Shown: in pieces, positions 16,368-25,400 of the stretch
Layout: every line of letters begins with the position of its first letter
Numbering within the stretch: position 1 is the first letter of the stretch
Notes under the pieces: generated by a model
Seen by the model: only the letters and a program-made list of their open reading frames with translations
Databases searched by the model: none
Told to the model about the DNA's origin: nothing
Made by a program: the position numbers and the translations under genes
Assembly: GCF_946902045.1 (NCBI RefSeq)
Contig: NZ_OX336253.1
Coordinates: 1,116,001-1,180,000 of the forward strand
Length of the DNA stretch: 64,000 bases
Source of the DNA: Neisseria sp. Marseille-Q5346
GTDB taxonomy: Bacteria; Pseudomonadota; Gammaproteobacteria; Burkholderiales; Neisseriaceae
Reading direction: 5' to 3'

Positions 16368-18545
16368 TTAAAACGTGTGTTTAACCGTTGCAGTCACACT
16401 ACGCGGCGAGCCGTAAACGTGAATATCTGGCATGGTGCGATAGCGTTTGTTGAACACGTTTTCAAAGTCCAAACTGATGCGGGTGGATTTGCCGATTTTG
16501 TAATGACCGGTCAAATCCAGCGTGGCGTACGGACGTTGGGTCAACGCGGCCGCGGCAGCCGGATTGATGTCTGCAGGGTATTCATCCAGCGTGTGGCTGC
16601 GGCTTTGCCAGTTGACGTTGGCACCCAGGTTCAAACGGTCGGTCACGTCATACGCGGTAAAGAGTTTGAACAAATGAACCGGATAAGACGGATGCAGTTG
16701 AACCCCTTCGCTGTCTTTGATTTTGGAACGTACATAAGAAGCATTCAGCAGCCATTTATCGCTCAGGCGGCCGCCGACAGAGAGTTCCACACCTTTTGTT
16801 GTGGTGTTGTCGGCTGCGCGGTAGTATTCCTCGCCATTAGCAAATTTGCCTGCGACAACGCCCAAATGGTCGCGTTTGTTCATAAAGACAGAGGCAGAAG
16901 CATTCAGACGGCCTTCAAACCATGACGCTTTCAAACCGGTCTCGTAGGTTTTGCCGCGTTGTGGTTTGAGCGCTGCGCCGTCTTTGGTCAGGTAACGCAC
17001 TTGCGGACGGAAAATGGTGGTGTAAGACGCATAGGCGGTCAAATTGTCGCCGATGTCGTAGGTTACGCCCAAATAAGGAATGAAAACGTTTTGTTTGTGG
17101 CTGCTGTGTGCGAATTTGTTACGGCTGGTGCTGTAACGGTAACGCCAATCCACAAAACGGCTACCACCGATAAAGGCGAGCTTGTCGGTCAGTTTGAAAC
17201 GGGTCGAGCCGTAAACCGACAGGTTTTTCATGCGTGAAAAACCATCGCGCAGATACGGCATATCAGGTTTGGCGATGTTGCCGTCAAATTTACGTAAATC
17301 GGGAATCATCGACTCGCCTTCTTCGTAGAAAGAAAGGTTTTCTTTGTTGTCCTGATAGCTGATACCCACATTGAACTCATGCGAACGGCCCAACGCCGGA
17401 TAATGGCCGTCTAAGGCCAATGAAAAATTCTGGTCGCGGTATTTGCTGCGATCGCGGTCAGATGTAAAGAGCGCGGAGTAATCGGAATTAATGACAAAAG
17501 TACCGGCAATGCCTGAAACGATGTCGTTTTTACCCGAAACATGGCTGTAATCGCCTGTCAGTTTCCAGCCGTTGTCAAACTCATGGCTGAGGGAAGTGAA
17601 TACTTCGGCACTGGTGTCTTTGCCGTATGCCCAGCGCGCGGAAGAATTGCTGCGCGGCGAAGACTCAAACGGTATGAATCCAGTACGGCGCGAACCTGCT
17701 GCGGTCAGATAGCTGAAACGCGAGCTGCCGGTATTGCGGAAACGGTGTATTTCCGTACCGAGGCGCCATTCGGTTTGCGGCGTGATATCGTAAGACAACG
17801 TACCGTAGAAAGTGTGATTATGGCGCGATGTGTTCGGCAGGTAATCGCCTCCATGGTCGCTAACCAAAATAGCGCGGCCGCGCAAGGTATTGTCTGCATT
17901 CAAAGGCTGATTGGCATCAAGGACGAAGCGGTAGTGGTTCCACGAACCGACACCGGCTTCCACGCTGACGGCAGGCTTAGCAGTCGGTTTTTTGCGTTCC
18001 AAAGCAACCGTACCGCCCGGCTCGCCCATACCGCCGTTGGACAAACCGCTTGCGCCGCGTACGACGACGACTTGTTCGTACAACGTGCTGTCCAGATTGT
18101 TGGTGCCGCGGCGGATGGCTTTACCGTCGTAAAGGAATTTGGGCGCGCCGTCCACGGAAATGCTGTCAATCGCCTGACTGCGTGAAATAAATTGGCTGTG
18201 GCCGGATACGTTGTTGCCCATTTTGCTGTGGAACACGCCCGGTGTTTGTTTCAACACGTCCTGCAAGGTATCCAAACCTTGGTCGTCCATTTGTTTTTCG
18301 GTAACGACAGACAAGGACTGCGGCGTTTCGCGCTGGGTCAGGCGGATGCCTGTCGCGGCAGAGGAAGCGGGAATGGTGTAGTTGGAAGTAGTCTGTTTTC
18401 CGACACCTTGGACGGTAACTGTCGGTAAATCGACACGTTCTTGCGGCTGGGTATTTTCTACTTCGGTCGCGAAAGAATACGCCGAACACAGCGCCAGACT
18501 GACGGCAAAGCTTAATTTGCCATAGGGAAATACAGGTAGTGACAT
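16368..18545 (-). CDS. TonB-dependent siderophore receptor (FhuE/FpvA/FoxA type)
   Basis: A 725 aa outer-membrane receptor taking up a ferric siderophore with TonB energy. Signal peptide (MSLPVFPYGKLSFAVSLALCSAYSFA), a TonB-box-like start of the plug (LPTVTVQG), plug motifs RETPQSLSVVTEKQM and the block EQVVVVRGASGLSNGGMGEPGG, then a 22-strand barrel ending in KHTF with terminal Phe. The start is the ATG at 18545 with GGAGAGG upstream; an in-frame ATG at 18593 adds 16 residues before the signal and is unlikely. No siderophore synthesis genes are nearby, so the ligand is likely a siderophore of another microbe. No convincing Fur box was seen upstream. Confidence 0.9.
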   Translation of the reverse strand: MSLPVFPYGKLSFAVSLALCSAYSFATEVENTQPQERVDLPTVTVQGVGKQTTSNYTIPASSAATGIRLTQRETPQSLSVVTEKQMDDQGLDTLQDVLKQTPGVFHSKMGNNVSGHSQFISRSQAIDSISVDGAPKFLYDGKAIRRGTNNLDSTLYEQVVVVRGASGLSNGGMGEPGGTVALERKKPTAKPAVSVEAGVGSWNHYRFVLDANQPLNADNTLRGRAILVSDHGGDYLPNTSRHNHTFYGTLSYDITPQTEWRLGTEIHRFRNTGSSRFSYLTAAGSRRTGFIPFESSPRSNSSARWAYGKDTSAEVFTSLSHEFDNGWKLTGDYSHVSGKNDIVSGIAGTFVINSDYSALFTSDRDRSKYRDQNFSLALDGHYPALGRSHEFNVGISYQDNKENLSFYEEGESMIPDLRKFDGNIAKPDMPYLRDGFSRMKNLSVYGSTRFKLTDKLAFIGGSRFVDWRYRYSTSRNKFAHSSHKQNVFIPYLGVTYDIGDNLTAYASYTTIFRPQVRYLTKDGAALKPQRGKTYETGLKASWFEGRLNASASVFMNKRDHLGVVAGKFANGEEYYRAADNTTTKGVELSVGGRLSDKWLLNASYVRSKIKDSEGVQLHPSYPVHLFKLFTAYDVTDRLNLGANVNWQSRSHTLDEYPADINPAAAAALTQRPYATLDLTGHYKIGKSTRISLDFENVFNKRYRTMPDIHVYGSPRSVTATVKHTF

Positions 18546-18692
18546 AGCCTCTCCAATTAGCTTATCTTTCAATTTGGTCGCAGATTCTATCAAAAAGATG
18601 TAGTCCGATGAAACTATGTTCCAATCACTATTTTCTAAGTAGTTCGTTTAATTCAAAATATTTATTTTTAATCTAGTCCTAATTAACTAAAA

Positions 18693-18734
18693 AGGCCGTC
18701 TGAAAACCCGCATCATCAGGTTTTCAGACGGCCT
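18693..18734 (-). terminator. DUS inverted pair after wrbA-like gene
   Basis: AG-DUS at 18693-18704 and complement at 18723-18734, 22 bases beyond the stop of the leftward flavoprotein gene. Confidence 0.75.
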
Positions 18735-18756
18735 TAATCTTTTTATTACAAGGTAA

Positions 18757-19374
<618 letters not shown>

Positions 19375-19391
19375 TTACAATGCTGTCAGGT

Positions 19392-19426
19392 TTCAGACGG
19401 CCTTTTAAATACTCGGGCCGTCTGAA
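19392..19426. repeat. Paired DUS in a divergent promoter region
   Basis: TTCAGACGGCCT at 19392-19403 and GGGCCGTCTGAA at 19415-19426 lie between two divergent genes, so this pair cannot serve as a terminator for either; probably retained for DNA uptake. The second copy has GG instead of AG at its 5' end. Confidence 0.75.
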
Positions 19427-19461
19427 AAGAAGAAATTTCAATTTAAAAGTGGGAAAAGGTT

Positions 19462-20664
19462 ATGCCGTTTTCGCAATGGTGGCAAGGTTTTTTAAAGAGT
19501 AAAGGCATGGCGTTCGCTTGGTTTGTCGTGCGCCGTTTTGATGAGGAGCGTGTGCCGCAGGTGGCGGCAAGCATGACGTTTACGACGCTTTTGGCTTTAG
19601 TACCCGTGTTGACGGTGATGGTCGTCATCGCTTCGGCCTTCCCCGTTTTCGACCAATGGTCGGGGGAATTTGTCTCTTTTATCAACCGCACCATTGTGCC
19701 GCAGGGCGCGGATATGGTGTTTGACTACATCAATGCGTTCCGTGATAAGGCCACCAAGCTGACGGCGATCGGCAGTGTGATGTTGGTCGTAACCTCGCTG
19801 ATGCTGATTCGGACGATAGACAATGCGTTCAACCGGATTTGGCGCGTCAATTCGCAACGGCCTTGGATGATGCAGTTTTTGGTGTATTGGGCGTTGCTGA
19901 CGTTTGGGCCTTTGTCTTTGGGCGTGGGCTTGTCGGTCGTGATTGGTCAGGTGCAAGTAGTGGGCGGATCAGAATGGCTGAGGGTTATCACTACGGTTTC
20001 ATTTATTACGGTACTACTGTGGGGCTTATACCGCTTTGTGCCCAACCGTTTCGTGCCTGCCAGCCATGCCTTGGTCGGCGCGGCCGTAACGGCGTTTTGC
20101 TTGGAAACGGCACGCTTTTTATTCGCTTGGTACATGGGCAACTTTGACGGCTACAAATCGATTTACGGCGCATTTGCCGCAGTACCGTTTTTCCTGTTGT
20201 GGCTCAATCTATTGTGGACGCTGGTATTAGGTGGCGCGGTTTTGACCTCGTCCCTGTCCTACTGGCGCGGCGAAGCGTTCCGCCGCAGTCTGGATGCGCG
20301 CGGCCGCTTTGACGATGTATTGAAAATCCTGCTGCTGCTCGATTCTGCCCAACAAAACGGCAAGGCATTGCCGGTGCAGGAGTTCAGACGGCATATCAAT
20401 ATGGGCTACGATGAATTGGGCGAGCTTTTGGAAAAACTGGCACAACATGGTTATGTCTATTCCGGCCGTCAGGGCTGGGTCTTGAAAATGGGAGCGGAGT
20501 CCATCGACTTGGCTGAGCTGTTCAAACTCTTTGTCTACCGTCCGCAAACGCTTAATAAAGACAAGGTCAATCAAACGGTTGACCACATCATGCAGCCCTG
20601 CTTGGAAACCTTGAACATGACGCTTGCCGAGTTCGGCGCCCATACGAAAAAACAATCCTCTTAA
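19462..20664 (+). CDS. YihY/BrkB family inner-membrane protein
   Basis: A 400 aa membrane protein with about six helices (roughly residues 35-60, 100-125, 140-165, 180-200, 210-235, 250-275) and a soluble C-terminal extension of about 120 residues. The N-terminal block RVPQVAASMTFTTLLALVPVLTVM is the YihY family signature. Members were once mis-annotated as ribonuclease BN; the real function is unknown. The C-terminal part (MGYDELGELLEKLAQHGYVY) looks like a winged helix. The ATG at 19462 has GGGAAAAGG upstream. One DUS-like core is in the coding sequence near 20388. Confidence 0.85.
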   Translation: MPFSQWWQGFLKSKGMAFAWFVVRRFDEERVPQVAASMTFTTLLALVPVLTVMVVIASAFPVFDQWSGEFVSFINRTIVPQGADMVFDYINAFRDKATKLTAIGSVMLVVTSLMLIRTIDNAFNRIWRVNSQRPWMMQFLVYWALLTFGPLSLGVGLSVVIGQVQVVGGSEWLRVITTVSFITVLLWGLYRFVPNRFVPASHALVGAAVTAFCLETARFLFAWYMGNFDGYKSIYGAFAAVPFFLLWLNLLWTLVLGGAVLTSSLSYWRGEAFRRSLDARGRFDDVLKILLLLDSAQQNGKALPVQEFRRHINMGYDELGELLEKLAQHGYVYSGRQGWVLKMGAESIDLAELFKLFVYRPQTLNKDKVNQTVDHIMQPCLETLNMTLAEFGAHTKKQSS

Positions 20665-20669
20665 ACCTG

Positions 20670-20709
20670 ACGCCGTCTGAAACCAAAAATATCAAGTTTC
20701 AGACGGCCT
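20670..20709 (+). terminator. DUS inverted pair after yihY
   Basis: ACGCCGTCTGAA at 20670-20681 faces TTCAGACGGCCT at 20698-20709; terminator. The left copy is not in the AG dialect (AC). Confidence 0.75.
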
Positions 20710-20763
20710 TTGCTATAATCGGCACACTACTGAATACTACATTCGACCTACAAGGAAAAATAG

Positions 20764-22545
20764 ATGAAAACACCAGCCCTACTCTCTCTGCTCGGTTTGA
20801 TTCCATCTGCCGCCTTCGCCGCCCACGGCGTAGGCCTTGGCCAACCACCCAAATATCCGGCTAACTTCACCGCTTTCGAATACGTCAATCCCAACGCCCC
20901 TAAAGGCGGCACATTTACCACGCCTTTCCTCGGTGCTTTTGACACACTCAACCCCTTTACCCTCAAAGGCAACCACGAATACGGCATCAGCATGCTGACA
21001 CTCGACACCCTGACCGAGCAAAGCATGGATGAACCTTACGCCGTTTACGGCCTGATTGCCGAAGACATCGCCCTGGCGCCGGACGGTCTTTCCGTTACCT
21101 TCAAAATCAACCCTAAAGCCAAATTCCACAACGGCGACCCCGTTTTGGCCAAAGACGTTGCCGCTTCATTTAACATCCTGACCAAAGACAAAGCCGCCGC
21201 CCCCATGTACCACTTCTACTGGAGCGACGTGGCCAAAGTGGAAACGCCCAACGACCGCACCGTCGTGTTCCGCTTCAAGCAGCGCAACTCAGAATTACAC
21301 ATGATTCTCGGCAGCCTGCCCGTCTTCTCGCATAAAAGCTATCCCAAAGGCCTGGCCGCCGCACCCAACAGCCTGCCGATCGGCTCCGGCCCCTACCGTT
21401 TTGCCAAAGCCGAAAACGGCCGCATCAGCGAGTTTGTCCGCGACAAAAACTACTGGGCGCAAAATCTGCCCGTGCGCAAAGGCCGTTACAATTACGACCA
21501 CATCCGCATCAAATACGTCAAAGACGAAGTTGTCCGCATCGAAGGGTTAAAAGGCGGCCAATATGACTTCGTACAAGAAAACGTCGCCCGCAACTGGGCG
21601 CGTGCCTACTCCGACGAAGTCCTCAAAAAACGCAATCTGTCCAAACACGAATGGGTACAAAACAGCACAGCCGGTATGCAAGGCTTCGTCATCAATATGC
21701 GCCACAAGCCCTTAGACAATATTTACGTCCGCCGCGCCTTGATTGAAAGCTTCGACTACGAAAGCGTCAACAGCCGCATCTTCTACGGCGCATACCGCCG
21801 CACCGACAGCTTCTTCACCAACAGCACCATGGCCGCAACCGGCAAGCCCGACAGCGCGGAAACCGCATTGCTCAAATCATTGGGCACCAAGCTGCCCGAC
21901 GGCGTATTGGATCAAGACGTCCCTATGCCGCCGGTTACCGACCCCAAACTGGGCGTGCGCCCGAACCTGCTCAAAGCACGCGCCCTGCTTGAAAAAGGCG
22001 GCTACCAATACAAAAACGGCAAAGCAGTCGACAAACAAGGCAAACCGCTGACCTTTGAATTCCTCGCCCCAAGCAAAAACTACGAACGCATTACCGCCAA
22101 ATGGCAGCGCGACCTCGCCAAAATCGGCATTACCATGAACGTGCGCACCGCCGACTCCGCCGTGTACCAAAAACGCATGAACGACTTCGATTTTGACGTG
22201 ACCACAGGCTACTACGGCAACAGCGAAAGCCCCGGCAACGAACAATACGACTACTTTAGCTGCGCCGCCGCCAAAACCGAAGGCAGCCGCAATCTATCCG
22301 GCGTCTGTCATCCTGCGGTCGAAAAACTGCTGACCCATTTCAACAGCTTTACCAACCGCCAAGAGCTGCAAACCACCTCGCGCGCGCTCGACCGACTGAT
22401 CCGCCACCAATACACCATCGTTCCAAACTGGTTCGCCGACCGCTATCGCGTCGTGTACCGTAACGATGTGGGCATTCCGTCCAAGCTGCCGAAATACTAC
22501 GACCCCATCACCTTCGCCATGACCGCAGGTTGGAAGAAAAAGTAG
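20764..22545 (+). CDS. YejA-like periplasmic solute-binding protein (family 5)
   Basis: A 593 aa extracellular solute-binding protein, probably for peptides. Signal peptide MKTPALLSLLGLIPSAAFA. The mature part has the family 5 order: LTEQSMDEPYAVYGLIAEDI (domain I), FHNGDPVLAKDVAASF, PIGSGPYRF (core signature), then domain III with NMRHKPLDNIYVRRALIESFDY. These features and the length fit the YejA branch better than OppA. The matching YejBEF permease is not in the window, so it is an orphan here. No lipobox is present. AAGGAAAAATAG precedes the ATG. Confidence 0.85.
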   Translation: MKTPALLSLLGLIPSAAFAAHGVGLGQPPKYPANFTAFEYVNPNAPKGGTFTTPFLGAFDTLNPFTLKGNHEYGISMLTLDTLTEQSMDEPYAVYGLIAEDIALAPDGLSVTFKINPKAKFHNGDPVLAKDVAASFNILTKDKAAAPMYHFYWSDVAKVETPNDRTVVFRFKQRNSELHMILGSLPVFSHKSYPKGLAAAPNSLPIGSGPYRFAKAENGRISEFVRDKNYWAQNLPVRKGRYNYDHIRIKYVKDEVVRIEGLKGGQYDFVQENVARNWARAYSDEVLKKRNLSKHEWVQNSTAGMQGFVINMRHKPLDNIYVRRALIESFDYESVNSRIFYGAYRRTDSFFTNSTMAATGKPDSAETALLKSLGTKLPDGVLDQDVPMPPVTDPKLGVRPNLLKARALLEKGGYQYKNGKAVDKQGKPLTFEFLAPSKNYERITAKWQRDLAKIGITMNVRTADSAVYQKRMNDFDFDVTTGYYGNSESPGNEQYDYFSCAAAKTEGSRNLSGVCHPAVEKLLTHFNSFTNRQELQTTSRALDRLIRHQYTIVPNWFADRYRVVYRNDVGIPSKLPKYYDPITFAMTAGWKKK

Positions 22546-22960
22546 TCGCATTTCGACAACACATCCAAGCGTCTGACAAGCCCTTGGCGTGTAGTCCTAA
22601 GCATAGAATCATAAAACCTTGCTGTTTGTTTAAAAACAATCAATTGGCTGATTCCAAACAAACATAAAAGAAAAAACAACTTAAAACCAAATCAAAGGCC
22701 GTCTGAAACATCCGTCAGCAAAATCATCTGCAACGGAACATTTCAGACGGCCTTTTCGTCTCTTTTCAATCCATTTTCGCAACCGAAGCAAAATATCGAA
22801 AATGAACAAAAAATTTGCAAAACAATGCCCTCAAATTTTACAGAACCGTGTACACTGCAAGGTAAGAATTTGAATTATAAGGTTAATCTTAATAAAAACT
22901 ACAATCATCCAAATTTAACCTAAATCAAGCATTCATATAACAGACAAAAGGAACAATAAT
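22546..22960. other. Intergenic region with DUS pair
   Basis: About 415 bases without a supported gene. It contains a long-loop DUS pair (22696-22753) and then an AT-rich promoter-like stretch before the regulator at 22961, whose start is preceded by AAAAGGAAC. No clear operator was recognised. Confidence 0.5.
22696..22753 (+). terminator. Widely spaced DUS inverted pair
   Basis: AG-DUS at 22696-22707 and complement at 22742-22753 with a 34-base loop, the longest in the window; a weak terminator at best. Confidence 0.55.
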
Positions 22961-23239
22961 ATGGAAATCAAGCGTCTCTCTACCATTCTCAAACTGATTG
23001 CCAACCCCGAACGCATGGCCATCCTTTTCCTGCTGCTTGACGGCGATCGCAGCATTACCGAACTGGCACAGGCACTCGACTCCTCCCCGACCGGCATCGC
23101 CAACCACCTCGCACGCCTGCGCACCGAAGGCATCATCGATTTCACACGCTACCACCGCATCATCGAATACCGCCTCATCTCCGAAGAAGCCACCACCATC
23201 CTCAATACCCTACGCACGCTCAAAGACCAAGCCGAATAA
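22961..23239 (+). CDS. ArsR-family winged-helix regulator
   Basis: A 92 aa DNA-binding protein. The fold is helix 1-2 ILKLIANPERMAILFLLLDG, then the turn-helix ITELAQALDSSPTGIANHLARLRTEG as recognition helices, and the wing IIDFTRYHRIIEYRLI. No Cys or clustered His typical of metal-sensing ArsR members is visible, so the signal is unknown. Stand-alone gene with AAAAGGAAC before the ATG and a DUS hairpin after it. The target genes are not evident from the neighbours. Confidence 0.82.
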   Translation: MEIKRLSTILKLIANPERMAILFLLLDGDRSITELAQALDSSPTGIANHLARLRTEGIIDFTRYHRIIEYRLISEEATTILNTLRTLKDQAE

Positions 23240-23265
23240 ACAAATTATTCCACATCACAACATCA

Positions 23266-23297
23266 AGGCCGTCTGAAACATCAGCTTCAGACGGCCT
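23266..23297 (+). terminator. DUS inverted pair after the ArsR-type gene
   Basis: AG-DUS at 23266-23277 and complement at 23286-23297; terminator. Confidence 0.8.
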
Positions 23298-23405
23298 ACC
23301 ACTTTTAGCCCATATCGAAAAATAAACCAATCCGCTATACAATACCGCCCATGCCCACAGGCACAATCCACCGCCTTCCCACCCAACAGCACACACGGAA
23401 ACATC

Positions 23406-24176
23406 ATGAAAATCGCCACTTGGAACGTCAATTCCCTCAACGTCCGCCTGCCCCAAGTACAAAACTGGCTGGCCGACCACCAAGCCGACATACTCGCCTT
23501 ACAAGAACTCAAACTCGACCAAGACAAATTCCCGGCCGCCGCCCTGCAAATGATGGGCTGGCACTGCGTCTGGAGCGGCCAAAAAACCTATAACGGCGTC
23601 GCCATCATCAGCCGCCACGAACCGCAAGACGTACATTGTGGCCTTCCCGCCCTCCCCGACGACCCACAACGCCGCGTCATCGCCTCCACCATCAACGGCG
23701 TGCGCGTCATCAACGTCTATTGCGTCAACGGCGAAGCCCTGGACAGCCCCAAATTCCAATACAAAGAACAATGGTTTGCTGCATTGACCGAGTTCGTCCG
23801 CACCGAAATGACCGCTCACCCCAAACTCGTCCTGCTCGGCGACTTCAACATCGCCCCGGCCGATGCCGACTGCTACGACCCCGAAAAATGGCACGAAAAA
23901 ATCCATTGCTCCTCCATCGAAAGACAATGGTTTAAAAACCTGCTCGACCTCGGACTGACCGACAGCCTGCGCAAAATCCACCCCGAAGGCGCGTTCTACA
24001 CATGGTTCGACTACCGCGGCGCCATGTTCCAACGCAAACTCGGCCTGCGCATCGACCATATCCTCAGCAGCCCCGAACTCGCCGCCACCCTTACCGACGT
24101 CACCGTCGACTTAGAAACCCGCGCCCAAGAACGCCCCAGCGACCACGCACCGGTAATTGCCGAGTTTGACTGTTAG
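23406..24176 (+). CDS. NExo, exonuclease III family 3'-phosphatase/exonuclease
   Basis: A 256 aa member of the endonuclease/exonuclease/phosphatase family acting in base excision repair. Catalytic blocks are WNVNSLNVR (N7), LQELKLDQD (E34), GDFNIAPAD (D146, N148), RIDHILSS and the final SDHAPVIAEF. Residue 167 is a His within EKIHCSSIERQWF. In meningococcus this bulky residue distinguishes NExo, which processes 3' ends, from the AP endonuclease NApe. The other paralogue is at 42148. The meningococcal gene is usually listed as xthA. ATG 23406 follows ACACGGAAACATC. Confidence 0.92.
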   Translation: MKIATWNVNSLNVRLPQVQNWLADHQADILALQELKLDQDKFPAAALQMMGWHCVWSGQKTYNGVAIISRHEPQDVHCGLPALPDDPQRRVIASTINGVRVINVYCVNGEALDSPKFQYKEQWFAALTEFVRTEMTAHPKLVLLGDFNIAPADADCYDPEKWHEKIHCSSIERQWFKNLLDLGLTDSLRKIHPEGAFYTWFDYRGAMFQRKLGLRIDHILSSPELAATLTDVTVDLETRAQERPSDHAPVIAEFDC

Positions 24177-24197
24177 ACTTTGAGTGAATAAACAATA

Positions 24198-24229
24198 AGG
24201 CCGTCTGAAAATTGAATTTCGGACGGCCT
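24198..24229 (+). terminator. DUS inverted pair after NExo
   Basis: AG-DUS at 24198-24209 and a one-base variant (TTCGGACGGCCT) at 24218-24229 followed by TTTAT; terminator. Confidence 0.75.
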
Positions 24230-24243
24230 TTATTCTAAAAGTT

Positions 24244-24270
24244 TTCAGACGACATTTGAGGTTGTCTGAA
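24244..24270. repeat. Degenerate DUS pair
   Basis: TTCAGACGACAT (24244-24255) and AGGTTGTCTGAA (24259-24270) are decayed DUS in everted order, differing from the core at one or two bases each. Confidence 0.6.
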
Positions 24271-24300
24271 AGTTTGAAACAATGGTTTGAACAGCAAAAA

Positions 24301-24391
24301 ACGCGTGCGTGCGTACCGCACACACCCTACACCTCGGTTTTAAAGTTTGTGCCATCCGCAGGTAGTGTGTGTGGCTCAGCCACGCACGCGT
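24301..24391. repeat. Long imperfect palindrome
   Basis: Outer arms ACGCGTGCGTG (24301-24311) and CACGCACGCGT (24381-24391) are perfectly complementary; inner arms CCGCACACACCCTAC and GTAGTGTGTGTGG nearly so. The element can fold into a long hairpin. It has no coding potential and no transposase, so it looks like a non-autonomous repeat. Confidence 0.7.
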
Positions 24392-24437
24392 TTGGTGAGG
24401 ATGCAGGCTACGGCTTGCTTTGAATTAAGAAAAAATA

Positions 24438-24475
24438 ATGCCGTCTGAAAACTTTAAATGGTTTTCAGACGGCAT
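24438..24475 (-). terminator. AT-dialect DUS inverted pair
   Basis: ATGCCGTCTGAA at 24438-24449 and its complement at 24464-24475, flanked by AATA/TATT. It is the only paired AT-DUS noted in the window. It lies downstream of the leftward SUKH gene. Confidence 0.75.
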
Positions 24476-24558
24476 TATTAGCCACTCAAGCATGGTTAGC
24501 AGAAATCCATGGCTAATGAGTACCCACTTTACCTAGCTATATTTACTTATGCCACCGT

Positions 24559-25107
24559 TTAAAGCGTATCTTCTCCTTCGCTTTTCACGCAACGAATGAT
24601 CCAGTCTTCAAACCGCCGCCATTGGGCTTCTTCGGCATAAGTGGCGGGGTTGGCGGCATCGTGGATAAAAATATCGAAGTTAGGTTCGGTGCGGGACAGG
24701 TCGAAGCCGAACCAATCACCCATACTGTGATGCGCGCCGATGATAAAAATTTCTCCTATGTCTGGGTGTTCGTCAGGCGGTAGGTCGTCAAGTTCTTCGC
24801 ACAATAGTTGTTGGTAATAGAGATTTTGTTCTTGCAGTTGGGCGAGGTTGTAGATTTCTATTTTGGGCGTTTGCGATACGGTTTGATCTATCACGCTGGT
24901 GTACCACGAATAGAAAAAATCCCCCGTGCCGCATTGCTGTAAAAATAAATAATAGCTTTCAGGCAGTCTGTTTTTCGTATATTCGCGTATTGCCTGTAAT
25001 TCATCGGTTGAAAGGGGATGTGCATTGAAATTTAGGTGGTTTGCGTGAGATGCTTGGTTGTTTGTCAGCCAGTATTGAAGTTGTTGCAGGGCTTGCAGAT
25101 AGGTCAT
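24559..25107 (-). CDS. SMI1/KNR4 (SUKH) family immunity-like protein
   Basis: A 182 aa acidic cytoplasmic protein with SUKH features: the N-terminal PLSTDELQAIREYTKNRLPESYYLFLQQCGTGDFFY block and the later IFIIGAHHSMGDWFGFDL strand-turn segment. SUKH proteins are mostly immunity proteins to contact-dependent or polymorphic toxins. No toxin gene is adjacent, so this is an orphan or a stored immunity gene. It sits in a repeat-rich patch with mixed DUS dialects and moderate AT content, consistent with transfer. The target toxin is unknown. Confidence 0.75.
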   Translation of the reverse strand: MTYLQALQQLQYWLTNNQASHANHLNFNAHPLSTDELQAIREYTKNRLPESYYLFLQQCGTGDFFYSWYTSVIDQTVSQTPKIEIYNLAQLQEQNLYYQQLLCEELDDLPPDEHPDIGEIFIIGAHHSMGDWFGFDLSRTEPNFDIFIHDAANPATYAEEAQWRRFEDWIIRCVKSEGEDTL

Positions 25108-25206
25108 GATGGGAGGGGTCTTTTTAAAATGGATTTTGTTGGGTATTGAACCAACAGGAAGAAACCAGTCTTTAAGCGATTATATTTGTTGTTTGGAATG
25201 AAACAA

Positions 25207-25244
25207 AGGTCGTCTGAAAACGTTAAATCGGTTTCAGACGACCT
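25207..25244 (+). repeat. AGGTCGTCTGAA-type DUS pair
   Basis: AGGTCGTCTGAA at 25207-25218 and its complement at 25233-25244, followed by TTTTTATTAT. This is the variant described as the N. mucosa dialect, here inside an AG-DUS genome. Confidence 0.75.
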
Positions 25245-25263
25245 TTTTATTATATGGTAATTG

Positions 25264-25345
25264 AGCAAAATGTAGGTTGGGTTGCAAACCCAATATTTCG
25301 TGTAATTTAACAGTTTTGTTGGGTCTTAACCCAACCTACGCTTGC
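25264..25345. repeat. REP-like palindrome (GTAGGTTGGGTT family)
   Basis: Arms TGTAGGTTGGGTT (25271-25283) and AACCCAACCTACG (25328-25340). The outer bases also match: AGCAAAATGTAGG at the left against AGCAAGCGTAGG read from the right end, giving an element of about 82 bases. Similar GTAGGTTGGGT palindromes are common in many bacteria. Confidence 0.65.
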
Positions 25346-25400
25346 TGAAAACTCAAAATTGGTTTTCAGACGGCCTCTTGTTTTAAGATAGAGAATGTAA

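Larger units (their letters stand above)
25108..25400. other. Repeat-filled intergenic region
   Basis: Contains no gene. It carries a DUS pair of the AGGTCGTCTGAA type, a REP-like palindrome (25264-25345) and half of a broken DUS hairpin (25365-25376). Confidence 0.6.

Noticed and set aside
18546..18692. Fur box upstream of the first siderophore receptor
   Set aside because: AT-rich, but no arrangement close to the Fur consensus could be aligned by eye.
24301..24391. Correia repeat (CREE)
   Set aside because: The palindrome lacks the TATAG-GGATTAAC type ends of Correia elements; I saw no CREE anywhere by eye.
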